Assembly: GCA_900319485.1 (NCBI GenBank)
Contig: ONOQ01000002.1
Span: 85,784-149,783, forward strand
DNA from: an uncultured Bacteroidales bacterium
Lineage (GTDB): Bacteria; Bacteroidota; Bacteroidia; Bacteroidales; UBA932
Length of the DNA stretch: 64,000 bases
Direction: 5' to 3'
Positions 1 through 9,533 of the stretch are shown here, one piece after another; within the stretch, counting starts at the first letter, position 1; each line of letters begins with the position of its first letter. The notes beneath the pieces are model-generated. The model had not been told where the DNA came from. It made no database searches and saw only the letters and a list, made by a program, of their open reading frames with translations. Both the position numbers and the translations under genes were made by a program.

Positions 1-1539
1 TACGTGTACACTATGCAGGAGGGATCGGACAACTACCAGTATTTCTACCTCAACTGGTATATGCTCCCAAAACTCCTGATGCAGCCCTGCTGGACTGAGC
101 CCTACACGGACCAGGAGGAGGGGGACGAAGCCACTATGAACCTGGAGATGAACGTCTCCTACTGCAAGCCCATAATCGGCAATGACGGCAATTTCATCGG
201 CGTCATATCCCTTGACATATCGCTCAAATGGCTGTCGGAGACAATATCGGCCGTAAAGCCATATCCAAACGCGTACGCATTCCTGCTTGGCCGCGGCGGC
301 TCCTACCTTGTGCACCCGGACCCTCAGAAACTCTTCTATGAGTCCTTCTTCACCCCGGGGCTTGTAGACGCCCTCACCCCTGAGCAGAAGCAACTGGGAA
401 AGGATATGCTTGAATGGAAGGAGGGCATTCGGAGGCTGGAAGTGGACGGAGATCCCAGTTTTGTCATTTTCAGGCCCCTCCTCACAACCGGGTGGAGCCT
501 TGCCATAGTGTGCCCGGAGTCAGACATTTTCGGCGGGTTCAGGCGCTTCAGGAACACCCTCCTTCTCAGCCTCATCCTTGGGCTCATCCTGATGTTCCTG
601 GTGATGTATTTCATCATCCACCGTCAGATAAGGCCCCTCAGCAGGCTTGCCTCCCACGCGGAAACCATGGCTTCCGGAAACCTGGAAGTGGAACTCCCGC
701 ATATGAACAGGACCGATGAAATAGGCGTCCTCAACCGGGCGTTCCGCTATATGCAGGTGTCCCTTAGAAAGTATATCGACGAACTTACCACCGCCACGGC
801 AAAGCGAGAGAGGATAGAGGGTGAACTCCAGATTGCCCGGGACATCCAGATGGGAATGGTCCCCAGCACTTTCCCCGCTTTCCCGGACAGGAAGGACATA
901 GACCTTTACGCCTCCATGTCTCCCGCCAAGGAAGTTGGAGGAGACCTCTACGACTACTTCATAAAGGATCAGAACCTCTATTTTGCCGTTGCCGATGTAA
1001 GCGGCAAGGGCGTTCCCGCCAGTCTGTTCATGGCCGTCGTGAGGAACCTATTCCGCGTGGTTGGATCGGCAGGCCTGCCTCCGGAAGAGATAGCCCGCCA
1101 GATCAACAACACCGTGTCCGAGGACAATGAGCAGTTAATGTTCATCACTATGTTCATCGGCCGTATAAACCTTGAGGACGGCAGCCTCAGTTTCTGCAAC
1201 TGCGGCCACAATCCTCCGGTGCTCCTGAAGGAAAAGCCCGTATTTATGGAGTGCGAGCCAAACGTTCCGCTTGGCATAGCCCCGGGATTCCAGTTCAAGG
1301 GCCAGAGCATCCGGAATTTCCGCGGCACGCCCATCCTGCTTTACACGGACGGCCTCAACGAGGCTGAGAATTCAGCCCACGAGGAACTTGGCAATGAGCG
1401 TCTCCTCCAGAGCCTTGCCGCCAATCCTTTCAAGGACGCGGAGGCAACGGTGCAGTTGCTCCAGGGGGTTGTATCGGCCCACGTTGGAGACGCGGAGCAG
1501 AGCGACGACCTAACCCTCCTATGCATAGACATCAAATAA
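1..1539 (+). CDS. Membrane-bound PP2C-type phosphatase (RsbU/SpoIIE-like), 5' end missing
   Basis: The frame is open from the first base, so the start lies outside the window; the GTG at base 4 is probably internal. Numbering from base 4, residues 1-180 look like the end of an extracytoplasmic Cache-type sensor (GVISLDISLKWLSE), 186-206 form a membrane helix, and a HAMP linker follows (RPLSRLASHAETMASGNLE). The last ~210 residues are a SpoIIE/PP2C phosphatase with VGGDLYDYF, ADVSGKGVPASLFMA, CNCGHNPPVLL, LYTDGLNEA and SDDLTLL, which carry the metal-binding aspartates. Such proteins typically dephosphorylate a STAS-domain anti-sigma antagonist in a partner switch; no partner gene is visible here, so the target is unknown. 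Its stop overlaps the ATG of the next gene (TAATG), suggesting co-translation. Family assignment is firm; ligand unknown. Confidence 0.9.
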   Translation, partial: YVYTMQEGSDNYQYFYLNWYMLPKLLMQPCWTEPYTDQEEGDEATMNLEMNVSYCKPIIGNDGNFIGVISLDISLKWLSETISAVKPYPNAYAFLLGRGGSYLVHPDPQKLFYESFFTPGLVDALTPEQKQLGKDMLEWKEGIRRLEVDGDPSFVIFRPLLTTGWSLAIVCPESDIFGGFRRFRNTLLLSLILGLILMFLVMYFIIHRQIRPLSRLASHAETMASGNLEVELPHMNRTDEIGVLNRAFRYMQVSLRKYIDELTTATAKRERIEGELQIARDIQMGMVPSTFPAFPDRKDIDLYASMSPAKEVGGDLYDYFIKDQNLYFAVADVSGKGVPASLFMAVVRNLFRVVGSAGLPPEEIARQINNTVSEDNEQLMFITMFIGRINLEDGSLSFCNCGHNPPVLLKEKPVFMECEPNVPLGIAPGFQFKGQSIRNFRGTPILLYTDGLNEAENSAHEELGNERLLQSLAANPFKDAEATVQLLQGVVSAHVGDAEQSDDLTLLCIDIK

Positions 1540-2606
1540 TGAAACTCTGTTTAATTGCACTCTCTCTCCTTGCAGCCGTTTCCTGCGGCCCCGCAAAACC
1601 ATCTCTGAAGGAAAGGATTGACGCCGCCGTGGATTCCACCCTGGCATCCTACACTCTTGAAGAGAAGGTGTGGCAGATATTTATGGTGGGAACCCAGGAA
1701 CTCCAGGACAGCCTCTGCCCGGTTGGCGGGGTTATCCTCTTCGGCTACGACGTAAAGGATTCGGCGAGGCTTGTCCACCTTACCGACAGCCTCCACGCCC
1801 TTCCGGGAAGCCCGCTCATCTCCATCGACGAAGAAGGCGGAAGGGTAGCGCGTATCGGCCGGAACAAGGCATTCAATGTGCCCCGGATCCCCGCAATGAG
1901 CCAGGCTTCCGGCACGGAGGATGCGTATAGGTTCGGCAATACTATCGGCCGGTATCTTGCCCTTTACGGGATAGACATCGATTTTGCTCCTGTGGCCGAT
2001 GTAAACACCAATCCGCAGAACCCGGTGATTGGCGACAGGGCGTTTTCCGATGATCCTTCGGATGCCGCAGAAAAGGTGGTAAAATACCTCCAGGGCCTTT
2101 CAGATGCTGGAATCTATGGCTGCATCAAGCACTTCCCCGGCCACGGAGACACCCAGACGGACTCACACTTCGGCTATGCCCAGAGCCTCAAGACCTGGGA
2201 GGAACTCCTCACCTGCGAGATGATTCCCTTCAAGGCCGGAATTGAGGCAGGGACTCCGCTTGTTATGACGGCGCATATAGCGGTGCCCTCCGTAACCGGC
2301 TCCAATGTTCCTTCAACGCTGTCTCCCCTTATGCTTAAGGAAAAACTCCGCGGGGAACTTGGCTATGACGGGATAATCATCACTGACGCCCTCAGGATGG
2401 GCGCCATTTCAAAGGAGTACTCTTCCGGTGAAGCCGCTGCTTTAGCCTTCATCGCCGGGGCCGATATCCTCCTTCTCCCGGAGAATCCCCTTGAGGCATT
2501 CCAGGGGGTTATGGGCGCAATTGAGGACGGAAGGATCACGGAGGAGCGCCTGGACAGGAGCGTCCGCCGCATACTTGAATTGAAATTTTCCAAATCCATA
2601 AACTGA
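1539..2606 (+). CDS. Glycoside hydrolase family 3 lipoprotein (beta-N-acetylhexosaminidase, NagZ-like)
   Basis: A 355-residue protein beginning [16 protein letters not shown], a lipoprotein signal with cysteine at 16; the start is set by the TAATG overlap with the upstream stop, although an in-frame ATG exists at 1521. Single-domain GH3 fold: [10 protein letters not shown] near residue 92, FAPVADVN, the NagZ-type KHFPGHGDT motif with the His/Asp pair, and [11 protein letters not shown] carrying the aspartate nucleophile. NagZ-type enzymes remove N-acetylglucosamine from muropeptides; lipidation suggests a periplasmic or outer-membrane location here rather than the cytoplasm of the E. coli enzyme. 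Other beta-hexosaminide substrates are possible. One base separates it from aspA. Confidence 0.88.
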   Translation: MKLCLIALSLLAAVSCGPAKPSLKERIDAAVDSTLASYTLEEKVWQIFMVGTQELQDSLCPVGGVILFGYDVKDSARLVHLTDSLHALPGSPLISIDEEGGRVARIGRNKAFNVPRIPAMSQASGTEDAYRFGNTIGRYLALYGIDIDFAPVADVNTNPQNPVIGDRAFSDDPSDAAEKVVKYLQGLSDAGIYGCIKHFPGHGDTQTDSHFGYAQSLKTWEELLTCEMIPFKAGIEAGTPLVMTAHIAVPSVTGSNVPSTLSPLMLKEKLRGELGYDGIIITDALRMGAISKEYSSGEAAALAFIAGADILLLPENPLEAFQGVMGAIEDGRITEERLDRSVRRILELKFSKSIN

Positions 2607-2607
2607 T

Positions 2608-4020
2608 ATGTCAGAAAAACTTTTCAGGGTCGAGAGTGACCTTATCGGAGAACTCCAGGTTCCCGTTGACGCGTACTACGGTGTCCAGACACAGCGCGCC
2701 ATCAACAATTACAAGATCTCCAACACGCATATGTGCGACTATCCGGAGTACATCATCGCAATTGCATACGTCAAGATGGCCGCGGCAGAGGCAAATGCCC
2801 GCCTTGGCGTGCTTGACCGTGGAATTGCCGATGCTATCGTAGCCGCCTGCAAGGAGATTGTGGGAGGCAAACTCTGGGACCAGTTCCCCGTGGATATGAT
2901 GCAGGGCGGCGCCGGCACATCCGTTAATATGAACGCCAACGAGGTAATTGCAAACCGCGCCCTGGAACTTATGGGCCACAAGAAGGGCGAATACCAGTTC
3001 TGCTCCCCCAACGACCACGTTAACTGCGCCCAGTCCACAAACGACGCCTATCCCACAGCGTTCCGCTACACATTCGTGCGTATGAACCGCAACCTGGTGA
3101 AGGCCCTGGAGGCCCTGATTGAGGCTTTCCGCGCAAAGGGTGACGAGTTTGCCGATGTCCTCAAGATGGGCCGCACGCAACTTCAGGATGCCGTCCCCAT
3201 GACTTCCGGCCAGGAATTCCACGCCTTTGCAACCAATCTCAAGGAAGAACTTGCAAACCTTGAGAGGAACGTGGTCCTGCTGAAGGAAATCAATATGGGC
3301 GGAACGGCCATCGGCACAGGCCTCAACGCCGTTCCCGGCTTTGCGGAACTGTGCACTTCCCTTATGAGCGAGTTCACGGGTGACAAGTTTGAAGTGGCCG
3401 AAGACCTTGTGGAGGCAACCCCCGATACCGGCGCTTACGTGAGTTATTCCGCTGCCCTCAAAAGGCTTGCCGTTAAACTCTCCAAGATATGCAATGACCT
3501 AAGGCTAATGGCTTCAGGTCCCCGCTGCGGCCTTCACGAGATAAATCTCCCTGCAATGGCTCCCGGCTCATCCATTATGCCCGGCAAGGTGAACCCCGTT
3601 ATCCCGGAGGTTACCAACCAGGTGTGCTTCAAGGTTATCGGCAACGATACCACCGTGGCATTCGCCGCCGAAGCCGGTCAGTTGCAACTCAACGTTATGG
3701 AGCCCGTCATCGCAGAGTCCATCCTTGAAAGCCAGACCTGGCTCACCAACGCAATGAACACCCTGCGTGAAAAGTGCATCGTGGGCATCACCGTGAACGC
3801 AGAGCATTGCTACAATATGGTGAAGAACTCCATCGGCATTGTTACCGCCCTTAATCCCTACATCGGCTACAAGGCTTCCACCAAGGTTGCCAAGGAGGCC
3901 CTGGAAACAGGCGGCAGCGTTTATGACCTTGTGCTGGAGCACGGCCTTATGACCAAGGAGAAACTTGACGAGGCCCTGGATCCCGCCGCGATGACAAAGC
4001 CGCACGAGCTTCTGAAATAA
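2608..4020 (+). CDS. aspA: Aspartate ammonia-lyase
   Basis: 470 residues, full length for the fumarase/aspartase superfamily. Visible signatures: substrate-binding [14 protein letters not shown] near residue 99, [18 protein letters not shown] near 131, TGLNAVPGF, and the superfamily signature [15 protein letters not shown] near 318, whose loop carries the catalytic serine. The enzyme converts L-aspartate to fumarate and ammonia in the cytoplasm. In Bacteroidota, fumarate feeds fumarate respiration and the succinate pathway; a class I fumarase is encoded nearby on the other strand and an asparaginase lies at 29.8 kb, so asparagine and aspartate can enter the same pool. It contains none of the ATCGGCC heptamers common elsewhere in the window. 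A 38-bp palindromic terminator follows. Confidence 0.97.
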   Translation: MSEKLFRVESDLIGELQVPVDAYYGVQTQRAINNYKISNTHMCDYPEYIIAIAYVKMAAAEANARLGVLDRGIADAIVAACKEIVGGKLWDQFPVDMMQGGAGTSVNMNANEVIANRALELMGHKKGEYQFCSPNDHVNCAQSTNDAYPTAFRYTFVRMNRNLVKALEALIEAFRAKGDEFADVLKMGRTQLQDAVPMTSGQEFHAFATNLKEELANLERNVVLLKEINMGGTAIGTGLNAVPGFAELCTSLMSEFTGDKFEVAEDLVEATPDTGAYVSYSAALKRLAVKLSKICNDLRLMASGPRCGLHEINLPAMAPGSSIMPGKVNPVIPEVTNQVCFKVIGNDTTVAFAAEAGQLQLNVMEPVIAESILESQTWLTNAMNTLREKCIVGITVNAEHCYNMVKNSIGIVTALNPYIGYKASTKVAKEALETGGSVYDLVLEHGLMTKEKLDEALDPAAMTKPHELLK

Positions 4021-4039
4021 CTGATTTTCAGCGCTTTAG

Positions 4040-4077
4040 CAGTATAGCGGTGCACCGTACGGTGCACCGCTATACTG
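4040..4077. terminator. Perfect 38-bp palindrome, bidirectional terminator
   Basis: The 38 bases form a perfect palindrome centred on 4058/4059 (arms of 19 bases; left arm begins CAGTATAGCGGTGCACCG). It lies between the 3' ends of convergent aspA and the minus-strand lipoprotein gene, where a shared terminator is expected. No long T-run follows on either side, so termination strength is inferred from the stem. Confidence 0.7.
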
Positions 4078-4092
4078 TCATTTAGCTGATAC

Positions 4093-5079
4093 TCAGCGGA
4101 TTACAGGAAAAAGGTGGTACTTTGCGCCGGGTTCCGGAGTGATGATCCGGGCTTCGGTCTTTGTGTCGTCCTTTGGGTCAAGATACTTGTACACAAGGGC
4201 TTTGCCGCTGGAGAGCCAGAATCCGCTCTCTTCTCCAAGGGCCGATGGCAGCAGCAGGGAGATGAATGTATGCTCAGTCTTGTGCATGAACGCCATGCTT
4301 GTCCGGTTGTTTACGCAGACAAGGTCACAGTTGTCAAGCAGCCACTGCGCCTCCGATTCAGAAGGGTTGCACCACTTCAGACCGTAATGGACGGTAGAAA
4401 GGTCTACGCCGTCCACCCACGGGAAAAGGGCGTTGTCATATACAAATTGATTTGCCCAGACAATTCCGTTGTCAAAAGGTTTTCTGCCTGAATCCTTTGT
4501 GCCGTATTCTCCTTCAATCTCATATAGGGGAGTGAGGCTTGACTTCTCCATATTAACCATAGCTATGCCCCACTGCTGCTTGTCAAGGTCAAGGCCGCTG
4601 TATGAGGCTGCCGACGGATCATAAAAAGAAAACATCAGACCCTTTCCTTCCACTTGCATTCCGGGCATATTGGCGGACACGGTCATCATCTCTATTTTCC
4701 CCAGTCTGATGTCCTCTCCCACATACGTATTGCCGTTGAAATGGACCTCGCAGCCATAAGTGATGGGTTTATCAAAACTGATGGTGCGGGCCTTGGTGTC
4801 CAGCGTATATCCCACGGTACGGTATGCTCCGGACGGAAACACCACGGTGGCTTTCCCGTCTTTGAATGTGAATTCCGCCGCAATGAGGTTGTCATCGGCA
4901 TCCTTATAATGCATCCTGCCTATCTCCTGCTGGCCATAAGGGCCCTTGAAGCCGCTCACGGCCCATATCTGCCCTTCAAGGTCAAAGTCTTCATATCTGA
5001 TGTCCAGCCCGAAAGGGTTCAGTCCGCTGCAGGCTGCTGCCATAAGGGCAGATATCAATACTGCTGTAATCTTATTCAT
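4093..5079 (-). CDS. Lipoprotein of unknown function
   Basis: 328 residues read from the ATG at 5079; a longer frame starting at 5151 exists, but the later start gives a clean lipoprotein signal (MNKITAVLISALMAAACSG, cysteine at 16) and lies 27 bases after a -7 promoter box. The mature protein is rich in short beta-type segments and aromatic residues, with no motif I recognise. It is the last gene of a minus-strand group (fumarase, TIGR02757 protein, this gene) but has its own promoter inside the 3' flank of the gene before it. Function unknown; anchored in the periplasm or outer membrane by inference from the lipobox. Confidence 0.75.
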   Translation of the reverse strand: MNKITAVLISALMAAACSGLNPFGLDIRYEDFDLEGQIWAVSGFKGPYGQQEIGRMHYKDADDNLIAAEFTFKDGKATVVFPSGAYRTVGYTLDTKARTISFDKPITYGCEVHFNGNTYVGEDIRLGKIEMMTVSANMPGMQVEGKGLMFSFYDPSAASYSGLDLDKQQWGIAMVNMEKSSLTPLYEIEGEYGTKDSGRKPFDNGIVWANQFVYDNALFPWVDGVDLSTVHYGLKWCNPSESEAQWLLDNCDLVCVNNRTSMAFMHKTEHTFISLLLPSALGEESGFWLSSGKALVYKYLDPKDDTKTEARIITPEPGAKYHLFPVIR

Positions 5080-5106
5080 ATTATCATTTCTGAAGTCCGT
5101 ATAATG

Positions 5107-5114
5107 CAAAGATA
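5107..5114 (-). promoter_or_regulatory. -7 promoter box for the lipoprotein gene
   Basis: TATCTTTG on the minus strand matches the Bacteroidota -7 consensus TAnnTTTG; the gene start is 27 bases downstream, in the 46-base space after the previous stop. Confidence 0.6.
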
Positions 5115-5125
5115 GCAAAAAAGGG

Positions 5126-5848
5126 TTAGCCTGCTGAGACGCCTTCCCCAAACAGGGCGAAGTCTCCTCTGAGGGGATCGTCCGGGAAAATCTGCGCCAG
5201 GCGGGCGGTGAGGCGCTGCGCGGCGGCCATAGAGGCGGTTTTTGAGGAGAGCAGCCCCAGCCGGACGCTCTGCTGAAGGACGTGGGTGTCCATGGGCATA
5301 ATTAGCGTGCGTTTATCAATTTGCGGGGCCCAGAGACCAAGGTCTACGGGAGAGCCGTCACGGACCATCCAGCGGAGAAACATACACACCCTCTTGCAGG
5401 CCGATGATGTGTCCTTGGGCACCGGTGCCGTGTCCCCGAACCAGCGGGTTATGGCATCCACGGCCTCGATGCCTGTTGCGGAACCAACGTAAGCGCCCAG
5501 CGTGCCGTAGCCGTCAAGGAGGCGGCGGTAGGATTCAAGGAAAGCGCAGACATCGGCCACGGTATAAAGCCTGTAGTAACAGGCGGAGGAATCGGCGGGT
5601 AAATCGGCCCTAAATGCCCCTGAACGCACCCATCGGTCCATATCTCCGCTGGCGCGCTCAAGCAGCCAGCCTATCTTTGGCATAAACTGCGCGCGGGAGC
5701 CGTACGCCAGGGCCTGTGCTACAAAGGCCGTTGCCTCCTGGTTGGCCGCCCCTTCAACCTGATGCATCCACCAGGATGGGTCTCCTTCAATGAAAGAGGG
5801 AGTCTCGTACTTTGCGGCGAGCTCCCTCAGTAAAGCGTCTACACTCAT
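5126..5848 (-). CDS. TIGR02757 (DUF2400) family protein
   Basis: 240 residues, close to the usual family length. Recognisable blocks: ANQEATAFVAQALAYGSRAQ near the N-terminus, CMFLRWMVRDG and VDLGLW in the middle, and LIMPMDTHVLQQSVRLGLL, which resemble the helix-hairpin-helix DNA glycosylase (HhH-GPD) superfamily in layout. The biochemical role of the family is not established to my knowledge; a DNA base-excision role is only suggested by the fold. Its ATG directly abuts the fumarase stop, so the two are almost certainly co-transcribed and translationally coupled. Confidence 0.88.
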   Translation of the reverse strand: MSVDALLRELAAKYETPSFIEGDPSWWMHQVEGAANQEATAFVAQALAYGSRAQFMPKIGWLLERASGDMDRWVRSGAFRADLPADSSACYYRLYTVADVCAFLESYRRLLDGYGTLGAYVGSATGIEAVDAITRWFGDTAPVPKDTSSACKRVCMFLRWMVRDGSPVDLGLWAPQIDKRTLIMPMDTHVLQQSVRLGLLSSKTASMAAAQRLTARLAQIFPDDPLRGDFALFGEGVSAG

Positions 5849-7477
5849 TTAAAGGCCGATACTCTTGAAGAAATCGTTACCCTTGTCATCTACCAGGATG
5901 AAGGCCGGGAAGTCTTCCACGGTGATCTTCCAGATGGCTTCCATGCCAAGTTCAGGGTATTCCACGCATTCTATGCTGCGGATGCTGCTCTGGGAAAGCA
6001 CTGCAGCCACGCCGCCGATTGTTCCAAGGTAGAAGCCGCCGTGCTTCTGACAGGCATCGGTTACCACCTTTGAGCGGTTGCCCTTTGCAATCATCACAAG
6101 GGATGCGCCGTGGTCCTGGAATTCATCCACGTAAGGGTCCATACGGTTTGCAGTGGTGGGGCCCATGGAGCCGCAGGGGTATCCGGCAGGAGTCTTTGCA
6201 GGGCCGGCATAGAGGATGGGATGGTCCTTGAAGTATGCGGGCATTCCTTCACCTGCATCCAGGCGGGCCTTGAGTTTTGCGTGGGCAATGTCACGGGCCA
6301 CGATTATGGTTCCCTTAAGGTTCACGCGGGTACCTACGGCATATTTGGTAAGTTCTGCGCGCACTGCGTCAATACCCTTATCAAGGTCTATCTCAATCCC
6401 CTTGGGGCCTTCGCCGGGACGGCGGAATTCCTCCGGGATGAGTTCTGAAGGGTTGGTGTCCATCTTCTCAATCCAAACGCCATCGGCATTGATCTTAGAC
6501 TTGATGTTGCGGTCTGCGCTGCAACTTACACCCATGCCGATAGGGCAACTGGCGCCGTGCCTCGGGAGGCGTACAACGCGGATGTCGTGGGCCAGGTACT
6601 TGCCGCCAAACTGCGCTCCAAGGCCAATCTTCTGCGCTTCCTTCAGGAGTTTTTCCTCAAGGTCCAGATCACGGAAGGCGCGGCCGGTTTCGTCGCCGGT
6701 AGTGGGCAGGGCGTCGTAGAACTTGATGCTGGCAAGTTTTACTGTAAGGAGGTTTTTCTCGGCCGATGTTCCGCCTATCACAAACGCAATGTGGTAAGGC
6801 GGGCAGGCTGCCGTGCCAAGGGAACGCATCTTCTCCACCAGGAACGGGATGAGGGTACTCTCGTTCTGGATGGTGGCTTTGGTCATGGGGTAGAAGTAGG
6901 TTTTGTTGGCGCTGCCGCCGCCCTTTGCCACCATAATGAAGCGGTACTCGCTTCCTTGAGTGGCCTCAATGTCAATCTGGGCCGGGAGATTACACTTGGT
7001 GTTAACCTCATTGTACATATCCAGGGGGGCGTTCTGGCTGTAGCGGAGATTCTCCTTGGTGTAGGTGTTGTATACGCCAAGGCTCAGGGCTTCCTCGTCC
7101 TCAAAGTCCGTCCACACGTGCTGGCCTTTCTCTCCGTGGATGATGGCCGTGCCGGTGTCCTGGCAGAACGGAAGCACGCCCTTTACGGAAGTCTCCGCGT
7201 TGCGAAGGAACTGCAGTGCCACGTATTTGTCGTTATCCGAGGCCTCGGGATCCTTAAGGATTGCGGCCACCTGCTCGTTGTGGGAGCGGCGAAGCATGAA
7301 CTGGCAGTCGTGGAAAGACTGCTGGGCTACCAGCGTAAGGGCCTCCGGAGATACCTCCAGGATGGTTTTGTCACCGAATTTGGAAGTTTTTACCAGTTTT
7401 TCAGATCCGGGAATCTTGTAATACTCCGTGGTGTCAGGGCCCAACTGGAACATGGGCGCATATTTGAATTCTGCCAT
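5849..7477 (-). CDS. fumA: Fumarate hydratase, class I (iron-sulfur type)
   Basis: 542 residues, the length of fused class I fumarases in which the alpha and beta parts form one chain. Iron-sulfur cysteines are visible in [12 protein letters not shown] near residue 103 and in [16 protein letters not shown]; the beta-part signature [14 protein letters not shown] and the tail GGVAAVLSQ are present. It interconverts fumarate and malate in the cytoplasm; class I enzymes are oxygen-sensitive, fitting an anaerobe. A -7 box lies 23 bases upstream of the ATG. It leads a minus-strand group with the TIGR02757 gene. The symbol is assigned by family; fumB would serve equally. Confidence 0.95.
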   Translation of the reverse strand: MAEFKYAPMFQLGPDTTEYYKIPGSEKLVKTSKFGDKTILEVSPEALTLVAQQSFHDCQFMLRRSHNEQVAAILKDPEASDNDKYVALQFLRNAETSVKGVLPFCQDTGTAIIHGEKGQHVWTDFEDEEALSLGVYNTYTKENLRYSQNAPLDMYNEVNTKCNLPAQIDIEATQGSEYRFIMVAKGGGSANKTYFYPMTKATIQNESTLIPFLVEKMRSLGTAACPPYHIAFVIGGTSAEKNLLTVKLASIKFYDALPTTGDETGRAFRDLDLEEKLLKEAQKIGLGAQFGGKYLAHDIRVVRLPRHGASCPIGMGVSCSADRNIKSKINADGVWIEKMDTNPSELIPEEFRRPGEGPKGIEIDLDKGIDAVRAELTKYAVGTRVNLKGTIIVARDIAHAKLKARLDAGEGMPAYFKDHPILYAGPAKTPAGYPCGSMGPTTANRMDPYVDEFQDHGASLVMIAKGNRSKVVTDACQKHGGFYLGTIGGVAAVLSQSSIRSIECVEYPELGMEAIWKITVEDFPAFILVDDKGNDFFKSIGL

Positions 7478-7500
7478 AATGGTTTTATTTGTTCAGTTTA

Positions 7501-7508
7501 CAAATATA
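7501..7508 (-). promoter_or_regulatory. -7 promoter box for fumarase
   Basis: TATATTTG on the minus strand, 23 bases before the fumarase ATG, matches TAnnTTTG. Confidence 0.6.
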
Positions 7509-7580
7509 ACATTTTTACGGGAGGATTCCAATGCCGGCAGTGTTTGTGGAAGGCGTCTCCGCCGGCTAAGGCCGCCGCGT

Positions 7581-7655
7581 GCAACAAAAATGGCCGATTT
7601 TGTTCCTCCAGCAGGTCTCGAGACCGCCGCGTGGCACAAAATCGGCCTTTTTTGT
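7581..7655. repeat. Intergenic palindromic repeat, left part, split by the IS
   Basis: Two related stretches begin CCGCCGCGTG (7582 and 7623), and GGCCGATTTTGT (7594-7605) pairs with ACAAAATCGGCC (7636-7647) just before a T6 run, giving a terminator-like hairpin built from an inverted pair of the ATCGGCC heptamer. Rejoining 7655 to 9490 across the IS gives a sequence closely like 63310-63340, so the IS has landed inside a member of a dispersed repeat family. Confidence 0.6.
7648..7655. repeat. Target-site duplication, left copy
   Basis: TTTTTTGT flanks the ISL3 element here and again at 9482-9489. Eight bases is the usual duplication length for the ISL3 family. Confidence 0.85.
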
Positions 7656-7686
7656 GAATCTTCGTCACATTTCGTGCAAAACAAAT

Positions 7687-7719
7687 AGGGTAACAAGTTG
7701 ATAATCAACATGTTACCCT
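7687..7719 (+). terminator. Hairpin upstream of the transposase, inside the IS
   Basis: AGGGTAACA pairs with TGTTACCCT, and GTTGAT with ATCAAC inside it, giving a long stem followed by a T-rich stretch. Such a hairpin between the IS end and its transposase could block transcription entering from outside; that role is inferred. Confidence 0.5.
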
Positions 7720-7774
7720 TGCTTTTTCGGATTAATTTTCGTAACTTAAGGTGTTAAAAATCAGGAGTTTACGA

Positions 7775-9472
7775 ATGTCCAAAAGAGTTATTGACAAAGT
7801 TAGCACAAAGAAAAGAGTTGACCAAACTTTAGTGAAAATAAGTGGTTGGAGTGGCGTCCGCTGCTATAAATATGAGTGCCATGAAGGCTATATAGAGGCT
7901 GGTATCCAGTCAACACACCATGCAGCGAAGTGTCCGTATTGTGGTCGCCGCAGCAACCAAGTTCATTCAAGGTATGCGCGCACGGTGAGTGATATCCCGG
8001 TTCACGGTCTTAGCGTCATCCTTAAAGTTGAAGTCTCCCGCTACCGATGTCTTAATCCGCAGTGTTCTCACAGGACGTTCGTTGAACAATATCCTGGGGT
8101 AACCGAGAGGTACCAGCGCCGTACTCCTGAGCAGCGTCGTCAACTTCAAGGTATCCTCGTGCTGGCGGCATCGACTGTCGGTACCCGTCAGTGCGCATCA
8201 ATGGGTATTGATATAAGTCCATCGACGGCGTTGCGGATAGTGAGAAGCATCCGTTGCGATGTTGACTACGCCTCCTACAAACACTTGTGTATTGATGACT
8301 TCGCAACGCGTAAAGGCCGTGAATATCGGACGCTCATCATCGATGCTGACAGCCATGTTCCCCTAGAGATAGTGCCCAGCAGAGATAAGGCCGATGTCGC
8401 GAAGGCACTTCGTAAATACAAGCATGCGACGGTGATATGCAGGGACCGCTCATCGGCCTATGCCGGAGCAATCAAGTCCGCGCGTCCAAGAGCGAAGCAG
8501 GTTGCCGACAAGTTCCATCTGGTCAAGAACTGTGGCGAACACCTGGATAAGCAACTGCGTGTATCAATGCCTGAAATCATGTCCGAGTTATCTCCAGCGC
8601 TGGAGCGTCCTATAGAATCAGGAGTTCGTTGGGAGGATATGTACAAGCCTCCGACCTCCCGTGACATTGAGTTGTTTACGGAAATCCACAAACTCAAGAC
8701 TGCGGGGTTGAGTAACGAAAGCATCGGTAAAAACCTGAGAATCAACACAAAGACCGTTGCGAAGTATCAGTCGATGGATAGGCCTTGCGGGCGCAAACTC
8801 ACTGCGTCTAAGTGTGTAGGGCGGTATATCGATATCATCCAGGAAGGAATGACAGGCGGACAGGGGTATACTGCAATCAGAAATAAGATTATAGCGGCCG
8901 GCGGATATGTGGACTATGGAGCGCTACGCGATGGGATGAAGAAAGTCTTCCCTACATATCGTCCCAAACGAGGGTATGGGAACAAGATGACATCCCCTCT
9001 TGCGGAGGCCCAGAAAGAGCGAGCCTCTGCGAGGCATCTCCTGTCCTCGAACAGGATGCATATCTATGTGGCAAACTCCGCCTTTGGAGTACATGAGCAT
9101 ACTGGAGAGTGCTCTAAGGAAAGGGTGTTAGCCGATACGTTAATCAGCAGGTCTGGGACACTGCAGGACCTTAGGCTGGCTTGCAAAAGCTTTCGGGAGG
9201 TCATGAGTGGGGATGCACCGGACGAGTTAAATGCATGGATAGAGAGATACGCTGTATCACGCTACCAGCATATCGCCTCGTTCGCAAAAGAACTCAAGAA
9301 AGATATCTCCGCCATAAAAAACGCAATACGATACAACTTCTCCAACGGACCGATGGAGGGCTGCAACAACAAGGTCAAAGCCGTCAAGAGAAGTATGTAC
9401 GGAAGAGCGAAAGATGATCTTCTTTTAATAAAAATCATCTGTTACTCGCAAAACTATGTGCACGAAAATTGA
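7775..9472 (+). CDS. ISL3 family transposase
   Basis: 565 residues from the ATG at 7775, chosen because AGGAG at 7763-7767 is correctly spaced; a GTG at 7751 is in frame but lacks this. The N-terminus has a zinc-finger pair (CPYCGRR, later CLNPQCSH), as in ISL3 transposases, followed by a helix-turn-helix region. The DDE domain shows IDDFATRKG for the first aspartate, CRDRSSAYAGAI for the second, and NGPMEGCNNKVKAVKRSMYG carrying the glutamate near the C-terminus. It catalyses movement of the surrounding element. No frameshift or stop interrupts it, so it is probably active. Confidence 0.95.
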   Translation: MSKRVIDKVSTKKRVDQTLVKISGWSGVRCYKYECHEGYIEAGIQSTHHAAKCPYCGRRSNQVHSRYARTVSDIPVHGLSVILKVEVSRYRCLNPQCSHRTFVEQYPGVTERYQRRTPEQRRQLQGILVLAASTVGTRQCASMGIDISPSTALRIVRSIRCDVDYASYKHLCIDDFATRKGREYRTLIIDADSHVPLEIVPSRDKADVAKALRKYKHATVICRDRSSAYAGAIKSARPRAKQVADKFHLVKNCGEHLDKQLRVSMPEIMSELSPALERPIESGVRWEDMYKPPTSRDIELFTEIHKLKTAGLSNESIGKNLRINTKTVAKYQSMDRPCGRKLTASKCVGRYIDIIQEGMTGGQGYTAIRNKIIAAGGYVDYGALRDGMKKVFPTYRPKRGYGNKMTSPLAEAQKERASARHLLSSNRMHIYVANSAFGVHEHTGECSKERVLADTLISRSGTLQDLRLACKSFREVMSGDAPDELNAWIERYAVSRYQHIASFAKELKKDISAIKNAIRYNFSNGPMEGCNNKVKAVKRSMYGRAKDDLLLIKIICYSQNYVHEN

Positions 9473-9481
9473 CGAAGAACC

Positions 9482-9489
9482 TTTTTTGT
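9482..9489. repeat. Target-site duplication, right copy
   Basis: TTTTTTGT, identical to 7648-7655, directly after the right end of the IS. Confidence 0.85.
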
Positions 9490-9521
9490 GTCCCCGGCTG
9501 GCCAGAGGCCTGGATTTTTGC

Positions 9522-9529
9522 TATCTTTG
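9522..9529 (+). promoter_or_regulatory. -7 promoter box for the PPC-domain gene
   Basis: TATCTTTG matches TAnnTTTG and ends only four bases before the ATG at 9534, so the transcript should begin at or beside the start codon. Confidence 0.6.
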
Positions 9530-9533
9530 CAAT

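Larger units (their letters stand above)
7656..9481 (+). mobile_element. Complete ISL3-family insertion sequence, 1826 bp
   Basis: The left terminal repeat (from 7656, GAATCTTCGTCACATTTCG) and the reverse complement of the right end (ending 9481, GGTTCTTCGTCAATTTTCG) match over about 23 bases with four mismatches; the right end begins GG.TCTTC as in other ISL3 elements. The element carries one intact transposase gene and is bracketed by TTTTTTGT duplications. Intact ends, intact gene and perfect duplications suggest a recent insertion. The transposase has lower GC and different codon use than its neighbours. Confidence 0.92.

Noticed and set aside
2611-3222. Long minus-strand open frames opposite aspA and other highly biased genes
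   Set aside because: They are shadows of strongly codon-biased GC-rich genes, with no signals or families of their own.
7656-9490. Composite transposon or prophage around the ISL3 element
   Set aside because: Only one IS copy, host genes on both sides, no integrase, capsid or tail genes.
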